5,873 bases of DNA from a bacterium (GTDB taxonomy: Bacteria; Eremiobacterota; Eremiobacteria; Baltobacterales; Baltobacteraceae): the NCBI GenBank assembly GCA_021784715.1, contig JAJYHP010000054.1:1-5873 (forward strand), in the 5' to 3' direction. Positions 1-5,818 of the stretch are shown in pieces; the first letter of the stretch is position 1, and the number at the start of each line of letters is the position of its first letter. The notes below the pieces were generated by a model, which did not search any database, had not been told where the DNA came from, and saw only the letters and a list, made by a program, of their open reading frames with translations. The position numbers were made by a program, and so were the translations under genes.

Positions 1-263
1 ACGGCCGCGTACGCATCGTCGTTCGCGACGAGGGGCCGGGGATGAGCGAACTCGAGCGACTCCACGCCTTCGAGCGTTTCTACCGCGGCGATCAACGCGG
101 CGAGATTACCGGTAGCGGCCTCGGGCTCTCGATTGCGAAACGCGCGGTCGAACGCGCGGGTGGACGTATCGAGATCGAGAGTGCACCGGGGCGCGGCACC
201 GGCGTGACGATCGAACTCGCCGCCGCTCCCGTTTCGTCGCTCGGCGTTCCTCAGCAAATATAA
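1..263 (+). CDS. Sensor histidine kinase, C-terminal part (5' end outside window)
   Basis: This is the end of the HATPase_c ATP-binding domain of a two-component sensor kinase, which would phosphorylate its own His and then a partner response regulator. The reading frame is open from base 3, so the ATG at 42 is an internal Met and not a start. The visible protein (86 residues) begins GRVRIVVRDEGPGM, the G1 box (DxGxG, Asp codon at 27-29). It continues with the F box FERFYRGD and the G2 box GSGLGLSIAKRAVERAGG, then the usual closing strands (RIEIES, GTGVTIEL). It ends at TAA 261-263 after a short tail. The box order and spacing are those of classical OmpR-partner kinases. The His-containing DHp domain and the sensor domain are not visible, so the signal is unknown. 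The receptor gene begins 24 bp downstream on the same strand, suggesting shared transcription or a regulatory link. Confidence 0.93.
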   Translation, partial: GRVRIVVRDEGPGMSELERLHAFERFYRGDQRGEITGSGLGLSIAKRAVERAGGRIEIESAPGRGTGVTIELAAAPVSSLGVPQQI

Positions 264-264
264 A
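259..264 (+). promoter_or_regulatory. Possible -10 element (TATAAA) ahead of the receptor gene
   Basis: TATAAA overlaps the kinase stop codon and lies 24 bp before the receptor ATG, in otherwise G+C-rich DNA. It resembles a sigma-70-type -10 box. I see no good -35 match (TTGACA) at 16-18 bp upstream, nor an extended -10 TGn, so a real promoter is uncertain. The purine-rich stretch GCGGGG (271-276), 11 bases before the ATG at 288, is the only ribosome-binding candidate. Confidence 0.2.
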
Positions 265-287
265 GTTCGAGCGGGGATGATGGTGCG

Positions 288-3200
288 ATGAATCGCGCCG
301 TTCTCTCCGCCATCGCTTTCGCGCTCGCTGCTGCCCTCGTTCCCGCCTGGGTCGTCGCGCAAAGCTCGGGCGGTACGATCGCCATTACGGTGACCGATGC
401 AAAGACGAAGAACCCCGTCGCGCTCGCACGCGTGGTGCTCGACGGGCCGATTCTCGCGAGCGAAAATGCTACGAGCGCCGGAAAGGTCACCTTTACCGAG
501 GCGCCGTCCGGAATCTATCGCGCGCGCGTCTTCGCACGCGGATATCGCGCGGTCACTTCGGCTCCCTTCGAGGTGCTCGACGGCGAGCGCGTGAACCTCG
601 AGGTCGCGCTCGCTCCGAGCAGCGACTTGCACGTCATCGCCGTCGTTCATTCGGTTTCGAGCGTCCGCATCAGTACGAACTCGATCGACGCGAACTCCGC
701 CCAGCGTAAGCTCTCCGGCGATCTCGCCGATGCGCTCTCGAAACTCTCGGGCGTCAGCATTACCTCGAGCAGCGACGACACCGATGCCGCACAGACGATC
801 TCGCTCGACGGCCACGACGCAAGCCAGACCGCGATGACGCTCGACGGCATTCCGCTCAACGCGCCGGGAAGCGCGGGCGATCTGCGGATGTTTGCGAGCG
901 ATCTTTTTACCGGCGCAGCGGTACGCCACGGGCCGCAGATCGGTGGGCTCGGCGGCGGCGTCGATTTTCGAACCCTCGAACCGACGCTCTCCTGGCAGAG
1001 CCAGGGCACGCTCGCGACGGGAAGTAACGGGCGCAACAATGAGTCGTTGGGGATCAGCGGTTCGTTGGGAAATCTCGGGATCGCGGCGATGAGTACCACG
1101 CGCACGAACCCGAGCCTCGCCGACGGCATGCGCTACCTCGACGCGAGCGGACTCGATTACGTCCACGACGGCGGCCGCTGGGTCGCCGGGGATCTGCTCA
1201 AAGCGAACCTGCGTCTCCCGGGCGATCAGACGCTCGCAGCGAGTTTTATCAACTCGACGCGCAGTATCGGGTTGCTCTGTCTGCGCGTCACGGCGGCGTT
1301 GCCCTGCGGCTACGGCCCTGGGAATGACGTCTCGGGCAGCTTCTCGCTCTATTCGCTCGGCGACCAGCTCTTAACCGGTGCGACGGCGATCTCGGCGACG
1401 CTCTACGGCACCGTCGGCAGCAATCTTTTCGACCTACGGAATCGCTTCGTCGACGGCGTCGCATCGCCGGCGGGGAGCAGCATGCAGATGCGTTCGACCG
1501 GGTTTACGATCTCCGCCGAGCTTCCGGCGATGCGCAAGCATACGCTCTCGATCCTCGCATACGATACCAACTCCTCGCAGGTATCGACGCCGCTCGTTAC
1601 CAGCAACGCCGCATTCTATAGCGCGCAGCGGCACGGCAGTTACGGCGCCTTGCAACTCACCGATCGCATTCGGGCGAACGACCGCCTCGCGTTGAATGCA
1701 TCGTTGGGCCTGACGCACGCGAGCTCTAGCGGCGGAAGCGCGCTGGGCAGCATCGGTGCGAGTTGGCGCGCGTCGGCGAACGATAGCTATGCGATCTCGT
1801 ACGCGCTCTCGGGGAGCGCACCGAATTTCGGCCGGAGCCGTGCGTTGAGCGATCCCGCCTCGCTGCAGTTCGATTGCCAGGGGAGCGAGAGCGTCGGATA
1901 CGGGGTCGCGCCCGGGGATCAACCCGGCGCGAGTTCTTCCTCCTCGCTCGACGCGAGCGTCACCCATCGCTTCGCGCGCAGCGCGCTCTCGCTCGCCCTC
2001 TATCGCCAGGTGCAGAGCGGCGTCGTGCTGCCGACCCAGGTCAACGGCAGCGTTCTTCTCGCCGACGGAACGCTCTCGCCGAGCTATCTCGCGCTGGTGG
2101 AGGGCGCCTATGCATCGGCATCGGGATGCGGCGTCGGCGCGCCGCCGATCGCCGCGTCGCAACTCTATTTCGCCACGCCGGTTGGCGGCGTCACGCGCAT
2201 CTATTCCGGCGCCGATCTCACCGGGTTCGTGCAAATCGGGAACCTCGTCGCCGAACCGTTCTTCGATATTACCTCCACCACGCTGCGCTCCAACGATCCG
2301 CGCATCGATAACCCGTTCGCCATTGCGATCTCGGGAGCTCAAGCACCGAACGTCCCATTACATCGAGCAGGACTCACGCTCGATTATCGCGCTCCCCATT
2401 CCGCGGTGGAATGGCTCGCCGACGCACAGTACACCGGGGCGAATAATCCGAACAATCTCCCCGCCTACACCACCTACGATGCGGCCGCAAACGTGAAATT
2501 CACCCGCGGTACGCTAACGATTGCGGCGAGTAATATCACCGATGCGTACGCCGGGATCTTTGCGAGTTCGCAGTACGCGGTTCCGTACACGACCCTCGGG
2601 GGAACGGAGGTTCCGACGATCGCACGGCCGCTCGCTCCGCGCTCCTATAGCGTCACCTACTCCTTTGCGGTCGGCCGCCACGCCGTTCTCTCGCTCCCGA
2701 GCCCCGCGCGCGGCGGGCCGCGCCGGCGGGGGCCCTTCGCGCGCTTTACGGCGCTGCCGGCTGCGGCGCCGAGCGATCCCTACGCACTGGCGGCATCGGC
2801 GTTCTGCACGCCCGACCGCGCGCGCGTCGCGCGCGGTGTGTTCGATGCATTGCGCGCGCAGGTCGCGCGGGTAGAGAAGGCGCGCGCCGCTTCGCCTACT
2901 GCGGCGATCGTTCTCTCCTCGCCGGCGGGCGTGACCTTTACCTACCATCCGCTGGCGACGGGATACGCCGTGTCGATCGCTCCGACGAAGATCGATGACG
3001 TTCGCGCGCTCTTTACCTGCGCGACGATCCACCGAACCGATGCCGCGATCGCCGCCGGGCGAGGGCTCTACGTTGCTCCGCCGGCGAGCTTCTTCCGGCC
3101 GGAGATTTCATTTTCGCCGAGCGTGGGACTCTATTTTATCCGTCGGCAGCCGCAGCCCGGGAAAGAAAATTTCCGCGTCTTCACGCTCGCGGCGCAGGCC

Positions 3201-3569
3201 CCGAAAGAACCATTCGCCGCGATCGCCGGGCCGCAGTGTACCACCGCTCTGCGCGATGTTGCGATACAGAGCCTCGACGATCTGCGCGCGCATTTTACGG
3301 CGGCAACGCCATCGACGCGCTGGCAGATCGTCGCACACGGGTCGGGAGCGAAGCGATGGTTCGCGCTGACCCCCAACGATCTCGGCGATTTCGGCGCACT
3401 CATGGCCTGCGCCCACGTTGCAGCGGCGACCGCCGTGCAATTGCAGGCGCGTGGGCTCGGTGGCACGCCGCCCCCAGAGCTGAATTACGCCCCCTCGATC
3501 GGGCTCTATATCGAGCGGCGCACTCCGCCGCCACCGCCGGGAGGGGCGCCTCCGCCGAACGGCGCATGA
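288..3569 (+). CDS. TonB-dependent-receptor-like outer-membrane protein with duplicated C-terminal domain
   Basis: Predicted outer-membrane beta-barrel receptor of 1093 residues, likely for uptake of an unidentified ligand. Residues 1-24 form a Sec signal peptide (MNR, hydrophobic core, cleavage near VVA-Q). Residues about 29-110 form a carboxypeptidase-regulatory-like beta-sandwich (GTIAITVTDAKTKNPV..., ending in VNLEVALAP). Residues about 140-230 form the plug (LADALSKLSGVSI, ISLDGHDASQTAMTLDGIPL, GGLGGGVDFRT). Residues about 235-796 form the barrel, closing with an aromatic-rich strand SYSVTYSFAVG. No obvious TonB box is visible, so energy coupling is inferred from the family. Four loop cysteines occur (331, 340, 530, 614). 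About 300 residues then follow that such receptors normally lack: two related Cys-containing units and a Pro-rich end. These should lie in the periplasm, because the barrel C-terminus does. The ATG at 288 is chosen because it gives the signal peptide; nearby ATGs at 277 and 280 are out of frame. The Mpo1-like gene starts 7 bp after the stop. Confidence 0.88.
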   Translation: MNRAVLSAIAFALAAALVPAWVVAQSSGGTIAITVTDAKTKNPVALARVVLDGPILASENATSAGKVTFTEAPSGIYRARVFARGYRAVTSAPFEVLDGERVNLEVALAPSSDLHVIAVVHSVSSVRISTNSIDANSAQRKLSGDLADALSKLSGVSITSSSDDTDAAQTISLDGHDASQTAMTLDGIPLNAPGSAGDLRMFASDLFTGAAVRHGPQIGGLGGGVDFRTLEPTLSWQSQGTLATGSNGRNNESLGISGSLGNLGIAAMSTTRTNPSLADGMRYLDASGLDYVHDGGRWVAGDLLKANLRLPGDQTLAASFINSTRSIGLLCLRVTAALPCGYGPGNDVSGSFSLYSLGDQLLTGATAISATLYGTVGSNLFDLRNRFVDGVASPAGSSMQMRSTGFTISAELPAMRKHTLSILAYDTNSSQVSTPLVTSNAAFYSAQRHGSYGALQLTDRIRANDRLALNASLGLTHASSSGGSALGSIGASWRASANDSYAISYALSGSAPNFGRSRALSDPASLQFDCQGSESVGYGVAPGDQPGASSSSSLDASVTHRFARSALSLALYRQVQSGVVLPTQVNGSVLLADGTLSPSYLALVEGAYASASGCGVGAPPIAASQLYFATPVGGVTRIYSGADLTGFVQIGNLVAEPFFDITSTTLRSNDPRIDNPFAIAISGAQAPNVPLHRAGLTLDYRAPHSAVEWLADAQYTGANNPNNLPAYTTYDAAANVKFTRGTLTIAASNITDAYAGIFASSQYAVPYTTLGGTEVPTIARPLAPRSYSVTYSFAVGRHAVLSLPSPARGGPRRRGPFARFTALPAAAPSDPYALAASAFCTPDRARVARGVFDALRAQVARVEKARAASPTAAIVLSSPAGVTFTYHPLATGYAVSIAPTKIDDVRALFTCATIHRTDAAIAAGRGLYVAPPASFFRPEISFSPSVGLYFIRRQPQPGKENFRVFTLAAQAPKEPFAAIAGPQCTTALRDVAIQSLDDLRAHFTAATPSTRWQIVAHGSGAKRWFALTPNDLGDFGALMACAHVAAATAVQLQARGLGGTPPPELNYAPSIGLYIERRTPPPPPGGAPPPNGA
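2742..3521 (+). repeat. Tandem diverged domain duplication in the receptor C-terminus
   Basis: Residues 819-953 and 963-1078 of the receptor align over their full length as two diverged copies. Both open with a 22-residue block from Arg to Cys that aligns without gaps (RFTALPAAAP...FC840 and RVFTLAAQAP...QC984). Each then has a helix ending in a D-x-LRA or DDLRA motif (around 853-857 and 997-1001) and a DxxALxxCA motif (Cys911, Cys1041). They close with RGL, a PP-rich turn and a near-identical end, PSVGLYFIRR against PSIGLYIERR. Copy 1 has a longer middle section (71 residues between its cysteines against 57). The four cysteines could form one disulfide per copy in the periplasm. I do not recognise the domain, and its function is unknown. 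The DNA copies are too diverged for a recent duplication. Confidence 0.75.
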
Positions 3570-3576
3570 GCGAGCT

Positions 3577-4008
3577 ATGACGAAAGCGGAACTCTTTAGC
3601 GAATATGGCGCGTACCATCGCGACCCGCGCAATCGGCTCTGCCACTTCATCGGCATTCCGACAGTCGTGCTCGGCCTCATCGCGATAACCGGAACGCTCC
3701 GGCTCGGGCCGATCGATCTCGCGCTCGTCTTGCTCGTAGCGACGCTCGCGTATTATGCGACGATCGATTTTCTCGGCACGCTGCTCTCGGCGATCGCGTT
3801 CGCGATTCTGTATGCGCTCGGATCGCATCTCGGTTGGCAGATTGGTTTGGCGGCCTTCGTTATCGGTTGGGGCTTCCAACTCGTCGGCCATCGCTTCGAA
3901 GGCAGCAAACCGAAATTTCTGGAGAACGTCATCTACCTTCTGATTGGGCCGATCTACATCTTCGAGGAGTGGTTCGAGATGGCGACCCGCCGAGGCGGCG
4001 CGGTGTAA
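3577..4008 (+). CDS. Mpo1-like (DUF962 / YGL010w family) integral membrane protein
   Basis: A 143-residue multi-pass inner-membrane protein. Family hallmarks are visible: an N-terminal YHRDPRNRLCHFIGIPTVV segment (His14 and His23, the H-x8-H pattern followed by GIP), a central hydrophobic region with about three to four membrane spans (roughly 25-42, 47-63, 65-82, 88-101), the GWGFQLVGHRFEGSKPKF motif (His105, Glu108), and a C-terminal hydrophobic stretch ending PIYIFEEWFE. Yeast Mpo1 is an iron-dependent dioxygenase that shortens 2-hydroxy fatty acids during phytosphingosine breakdown. The conserved histidines are the presumed metal ligands, but the bacterial substrate is unknown. Length is close to that of other bacterial members, and the gene appears intact. 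It begins 7 bp after the receptor stop codon with only a weak purine-rich stretch (GAGCGAG, 3570-3576) before the ATG, so translational coupling to the receptor is likely. The product follows family knowledge; the pathway here is inference. Confidence 0.88.
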   Translation: MTKAELFSEYGAYHRDPRNRLCHFIGIPTVVLGLIAITGTLRLGPIDLALVLLVATLAYYATIDFLGTLLSAIAFAILYALGSHLGWQIGLAAFVIGWGFQLVGHRFEGSKPKFLENVIYLLIGPIYIFEEWFEMATRRGGAV

Positions 4009-4085
4009 GAGCGCGAGTGGTGAGGCAGCCAAGGTGCTCGGCGTGCAGAGCAATCGGCATTTCGGGTAAAAACGGCGTTTTCATA
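4009..4085. other. Intergenic gap between the Mpo1-like gene and the IS remnant
   Basis: This 77-base stretch holds no gene that I can support. It contains a small A+T-rich inverted repeat, AAAAC-GGC-GTTTT (4069-4081), which could help end transcription from either side but is too short and lacks a U tract long enough to call a terminator. The junction with IS-derived sequence lies near 4086. Confidence 0.5.
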
Positions 4086-4574
4086 CCAGAGCCGATCGGG
4101 GGCAGAGGCGGTGACTTTTCGGTTGACCAAGTCGGGCGCCGGTCGTGCCTCCTTGTCGCGGATCGTCGTATTCAAAGCCGTACGACGGCTGGCGTCCTGA
4201 ATGTTGCGCTCGCGCGTGAATCTCGCCACACGCTTATCGCTTACGAAGATCTTCTCATCGCGAAGATCGGCTTGGATACGCGGGCGTCCGTAGTTTTCGA
4301 GCGATGCTCGATGCAAAGCGACCATATGATCGCGAGCGAACCTGGCTGCGGCTTTTCCCAAACTTTCGTGCTCGATCTTGAGCTGTCGGTTTTCCTTGCG
4401 AAGCTCCGCAAGATCTTCATGCTCGGCGGTCGTCAAGCCCTCGCTGCGGCGTTCGGTGTTCAAATCGGCTTATTCGATCCACTCCCGAAACGTCTGCCCC
4501 GCGAGCTTGAACTCCGCCTCGACAACATTCTTCCGGAAGCCCGCCGGGTACGGGTGGGTGTGTTTTCTGGCCAT
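4086..4574 (-). pseudogene. IS3-family transposase remnant, OrfA with stop codon fused to OrfB fragment
   Basis: Translation from ATG 4574 gives MARKHTHPYPAGFRKNVVE, then EFKLAGQTFREWIE and a TAA (4472-4470). In the same frame it continues ADLNTERRSEGLTTAEHEDL and the OrfA leucine-zipper/tail LRKENRQLKIEHE...GKAAARFARD. Intact relatives read roughly FR..VV-(about 15 residues)-EF....QTIRNWVKQADLDAGRR, so part of the helix-turn-helix is deleted and a Gln codon (CAA) has probably become TAA. Directly after FARD the frame enters OrfB (ASLENYGRPRIQADLRDEKI, VSDKRVARFTRERNI, EARPAPDLVNRKVTASAPDR, LW). The first 45-50 residues of OrfB and the usual frameshift zone are therefore missing. Everything after DRLW, including the DDE catalytic core, is gone. 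The frame stays open from TTG 4463 to the Mpo1-like gene, but its last residues are merely antisense to that gene. Not functional as a transposase. Confidence 0.85.
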
Positions 4575-4628
4575 GGGCGGACCTTTCTCAGCCAAGCGAA
4601 GAGTATCCACGGAACCGGGCCAGCTTCA
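4086..4628 (-). mobile_element. Degenerate IS3-family insertion sequence, one end only
   Basis: The element runs on the minus strand. Its probable left end is near 4628, where the minus strand reads TGAAGCTGGCCCGGTTCCGT, a TG-initiated, G+C-rich terminus of the kind seen in IS3 relatives. It is followed by an AAAGG ribosome-binding site and the OrfA ATG at 4574. OrfA- and OrfB-like coding sequence continues to about 4086, where homology stops abruptly at a DRLW motif. The matching right inverted repeat and the catalytic two-thirds of OrfB are missing, so the element cannot move by itself. No target duplication can be recognised because the right end is gone. The left end is only 16 bp beyond the stop codon of the minus-strand gene at 4645. 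The terminus assignment is by resemblance and is uncertain by several bases. Confidence 0.75.
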
Positions 4629-4644
4629 GCTCTGAACGAAAAAC

Positions 4645-5388
4645 TTAACCGTGCGTGCTTATGTCTTTTACTGCTTTGCCGTGCTTATCGAGAAATTCGA
4701 TCTTAGCGCGGCCATTCGACGTAACGATAAAGGCGAGTCGTGGTCGCCCCTGAGCGTCCGCCAGGTAGAGAACCGATCGACCGTCCTCCGTAAGGCCTGT
4801 GAACATGCGAAGGTGCCCAAATGCGCCCTCGTTGCGAAGTTTAGCGAGCGCTGCCGCGCGTGCAGATGAACCCTTCGGAAGTCGAAGAGCCGCATGAATA
4901 GCGGGGCGGAATGCTGCAATTGGGGCATTTGCCTGCTGCGTAACCATGAGCCCCTCGCTGCGGTTCGCGCCATTACGGCTGTAGACCAACTGCACCGCTT
5001 CGTTGCTCTCGAAGTCGTCAAAATTTAGCATCGATTGGGCAACGGGTACTCCGGCGATCTTTCGGCCCTTCAAAACGATACCGCCGCTTTCGTCTCCCCG
5101 ATCGTTATAGAAAAGAATACCGGCAAGGCCATGATTGTCTCGGCTTCCGGTGGGTTTGCCATGCTCTAGAGGCGGCGGGAAATTATCCTTGTTGGCCAGC
5201 ACCATGCGTAGGACACCGTCGTTGTCAACGATATTAATGCGGTGAACGGTTATCTCGTTGAAAGACGCAGCGTTTGTCATATAACCTGCCGTGCCAAGCA
5301 ATGCCAGGCTGAATAACGCAGTAGCTCCAACGATGAGGAGCCGAAGCCGCCGCACTTCTTTGCGCAGTGATACAACTTCCATTTCCAT
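4645..5388 (-). CDS. Membrane-anchored protein of unknown function with strand-turn repeats
   Basis: I do not recognise a named function for this 247-residue protein. It has a short charged amphipathic N-terminus (1-16, with V5, L8, V12 and L15 in heptad-like spacing) and one hydrophobic helix (about 17-36, LLIVGATALFSLALLG). The rest is soluble and probably outside the cytoplasmic membrane. The soluble part is rich in beta-strands joined by acidic-glycine turns: RINIVDNDGVLRMVLANK (50-67), GILFYNDRGDESGGIVLKG (90-108), VLYLADAQGRPRLAFIV (206-222) and IEFLDKHGKAV (230-240). Similar anchored hypothetical proteins occur in environmental phyla, as I recall, but I cannot name a Pfam family with certainty. 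ATG 5388 is taken as the start; Met3 is possible, and neither has a strong ribosome-binding site. G+C is clearly lower than in the left half (50% in 4981-5040 against 70% in 1081-1140), which fits a separate origin. No terminator is visible after the stop; the IS end begins 16 bp downstream. Confidence 0.8.
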   Translation of the reverse strand: MEMEVVSLRKEVRRLRLLIVGATALFSLALLGTAGYMTNAASFNEITVHRINIVDNDGVLRMVLANKDNFPPPLEHGKPTGSRDNHGLAGILFYNDRGDESGGIVLKGRKIAGVPVAQSMLNFDDFESNEAVQLVYSRNGANRSEGLMVTQQANAPIAAFRPAIHAALRLPKGSSARAAALAKLRNEGAFGHLRMFTGLTEDGRSVLYLADAQGRPRLAFIVTSNGRAKIEFLDKHGKAVKDISTHG

Positions 5389-5394
5389 GTCAGA

Positions 5395-5409
5395 ACGCTT
5401 TCAAAGCGT
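5395..5409. promoter_or_regulatory. 15-bp palindrome before the minus-strand gene
   Basis: ACGCTTT-C-AAAGCGT is a perfect inverted repeat (7-bp arms, one central base) lying 6 bp upstream of the ATG at 5388. On the minus strand a weak -10-like TAAACT (5421-5416) lies just before it, so the palindrome would sit near the transcript start, a usual place for a repressor operator. No convincing -35 accompanies it. One such palindrome in a window of this size is not far from chance expectation, so only its position makes it interesting. Confidence 0.3.
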
Positions 5410-5583
5410 CGCTCTAGTTTACCCTTCACTGCGGGTCGCTATCGCATCGATCCGGCCATTGGACTCCCTTCGACGAAAAGCAGTCGGCCTGATACGCGAC
5501 TGGGCCAGAATCACGGATAGATGTGCAGGGGGCAATGAAGGCGCGTGGGCTCAGACGTAGCTCCGAGGAGCGGGCTGACGATA
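5410..5583. other. Non-coding stretch upstream of the structured segment
   Basis: I see no supported gene here. An open plus-strand frame runs from ATG 5387 to TAG 5560 (57 residues, MSERFQSVALVYPSLRVAIA...), but it resembles no family, lacks a ribosome-binding site and overlaps the palindrome and start region of the opposite gene. A short palindrome GCTCC-GA-GGAGC lies at 5560-5571. Its GAGGAGC (5565-5571) is a third, 7-base complement of the central segment of the structured element downstream. A broken stem GGCC-ATTG-GACT...AGTC-GGCC is also present around 5453-5489. Confidence 0.4.
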
Positions 5584-5705
5584 CAGGGGAGCCCCATGGC
5601 GGCGCATCTCGCGCGCCCCGGCTCCTCTGGAGAGTCGGCAGCCTCGCATCGGTCCCAACCCCCGTGGGGCTGCTCGCCCGCGCTTGAGGCGATTGCAGAG
5701 GAGCC
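5584..5705 (+). ncRNA. Candidate structured RNA with two mutually exclusive helices
   Basis: The central segment GGCTCCTCTG (5620-5629) is a perfect reverse complement of CAGAGGAGCC (5696-5705). It also pairs over ten bases, with one G-U, with CAGGGGAGCC (5584-5593). The two partners are near-identical copies flanking the centre, so only one helix can form at a time. The upstream helix encloses an inner stem GGCGC/GCGCC (5601-5605/5613-5617). The downstream helix encloses a second hairpin GCAGCC/GGCTGC (5638-5643/5668-5673), which extends inward by four more pairs including two G-U. The downstream helix is followed by CTCTTTTG, a short U-rich run. The arrangement resembles an attenuator or riboswitch expression platform, or a small RNA. 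I find no match to tmRNA, RNase P RNA, SRP RNA, cobalamin, TPP or glycine motifs. Strand is assigned from the U-run and is a guess. Confidence 0.35.
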
Positions 5706-5728
5706 CTCTTTTGTGCTATGGTGGCGCC

Positions 5729-5743
5729 CGGGGATACTCCCCG
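5729..5743. repeat. Short hairpin CGGGGA-TAC-TCCCCG
   Basis: Perfect 6-bp arms with a 3-base loop, 24 bases downstream of the structured segment. It is not followed by a U run (the next bases are ATAGGTTTCG), so it is not a terminator on the plus strand. On the minus strand the sequence after it is GGCGCC..., also not U-rich. It may be part of the same folded transcript as 5584-5705. Confidence 0.35.
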
Positions 5744-5818
5744 ATAGGTTTCGAAGTCCGCGGGTCCGGTTTTACATGGCGTACCAGGCGAGTCGAAGAA
5801 ACGTGTTCTTACTAGGAA

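Noticed and set aside
1434..2342. Long minus-strand open frame (302 codons) inside the receptor gene
   Set aside because: Arg/Glu-rich translation typical of an antisense frame in G+C-rich coding DNA; the receptor frame is clearly the real one.
4022..4069. Short plus-frame peptide EAAKVLGVQSNRHFG followed by TAA, reading like the tail of a helix-turn-helix protein
   Set aside because: No start, no upstream coding in that frame and only 15 residues; too short to separate a gene fragment from chance.
4069..4081. AAAAC-GGC-GTTTT as a terminator
   Set aside because: Only a 5-bp A+T-rich stem with one G-C pair and no proper U tract beyond the stem.
3834..4706. Long plus-strand open frame (290 codons) across the IS remnant
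   Set aside because: It is antisense to the transposase remnant and overlaps the Mpo1-like gene in another frame. Its translation resembles no protein, while the minus strand clearly encodes IS3 OrfA/OrfB pieces.
5744..5775. TAGGTTTCGAAGTCCGC as the T-arm of a tRNA
   Set aside because: The loop looks like TTCGAAG, but the flanking five bases pair at only two positions, and there is no acceptor stem, anticodon arm or CCA end.
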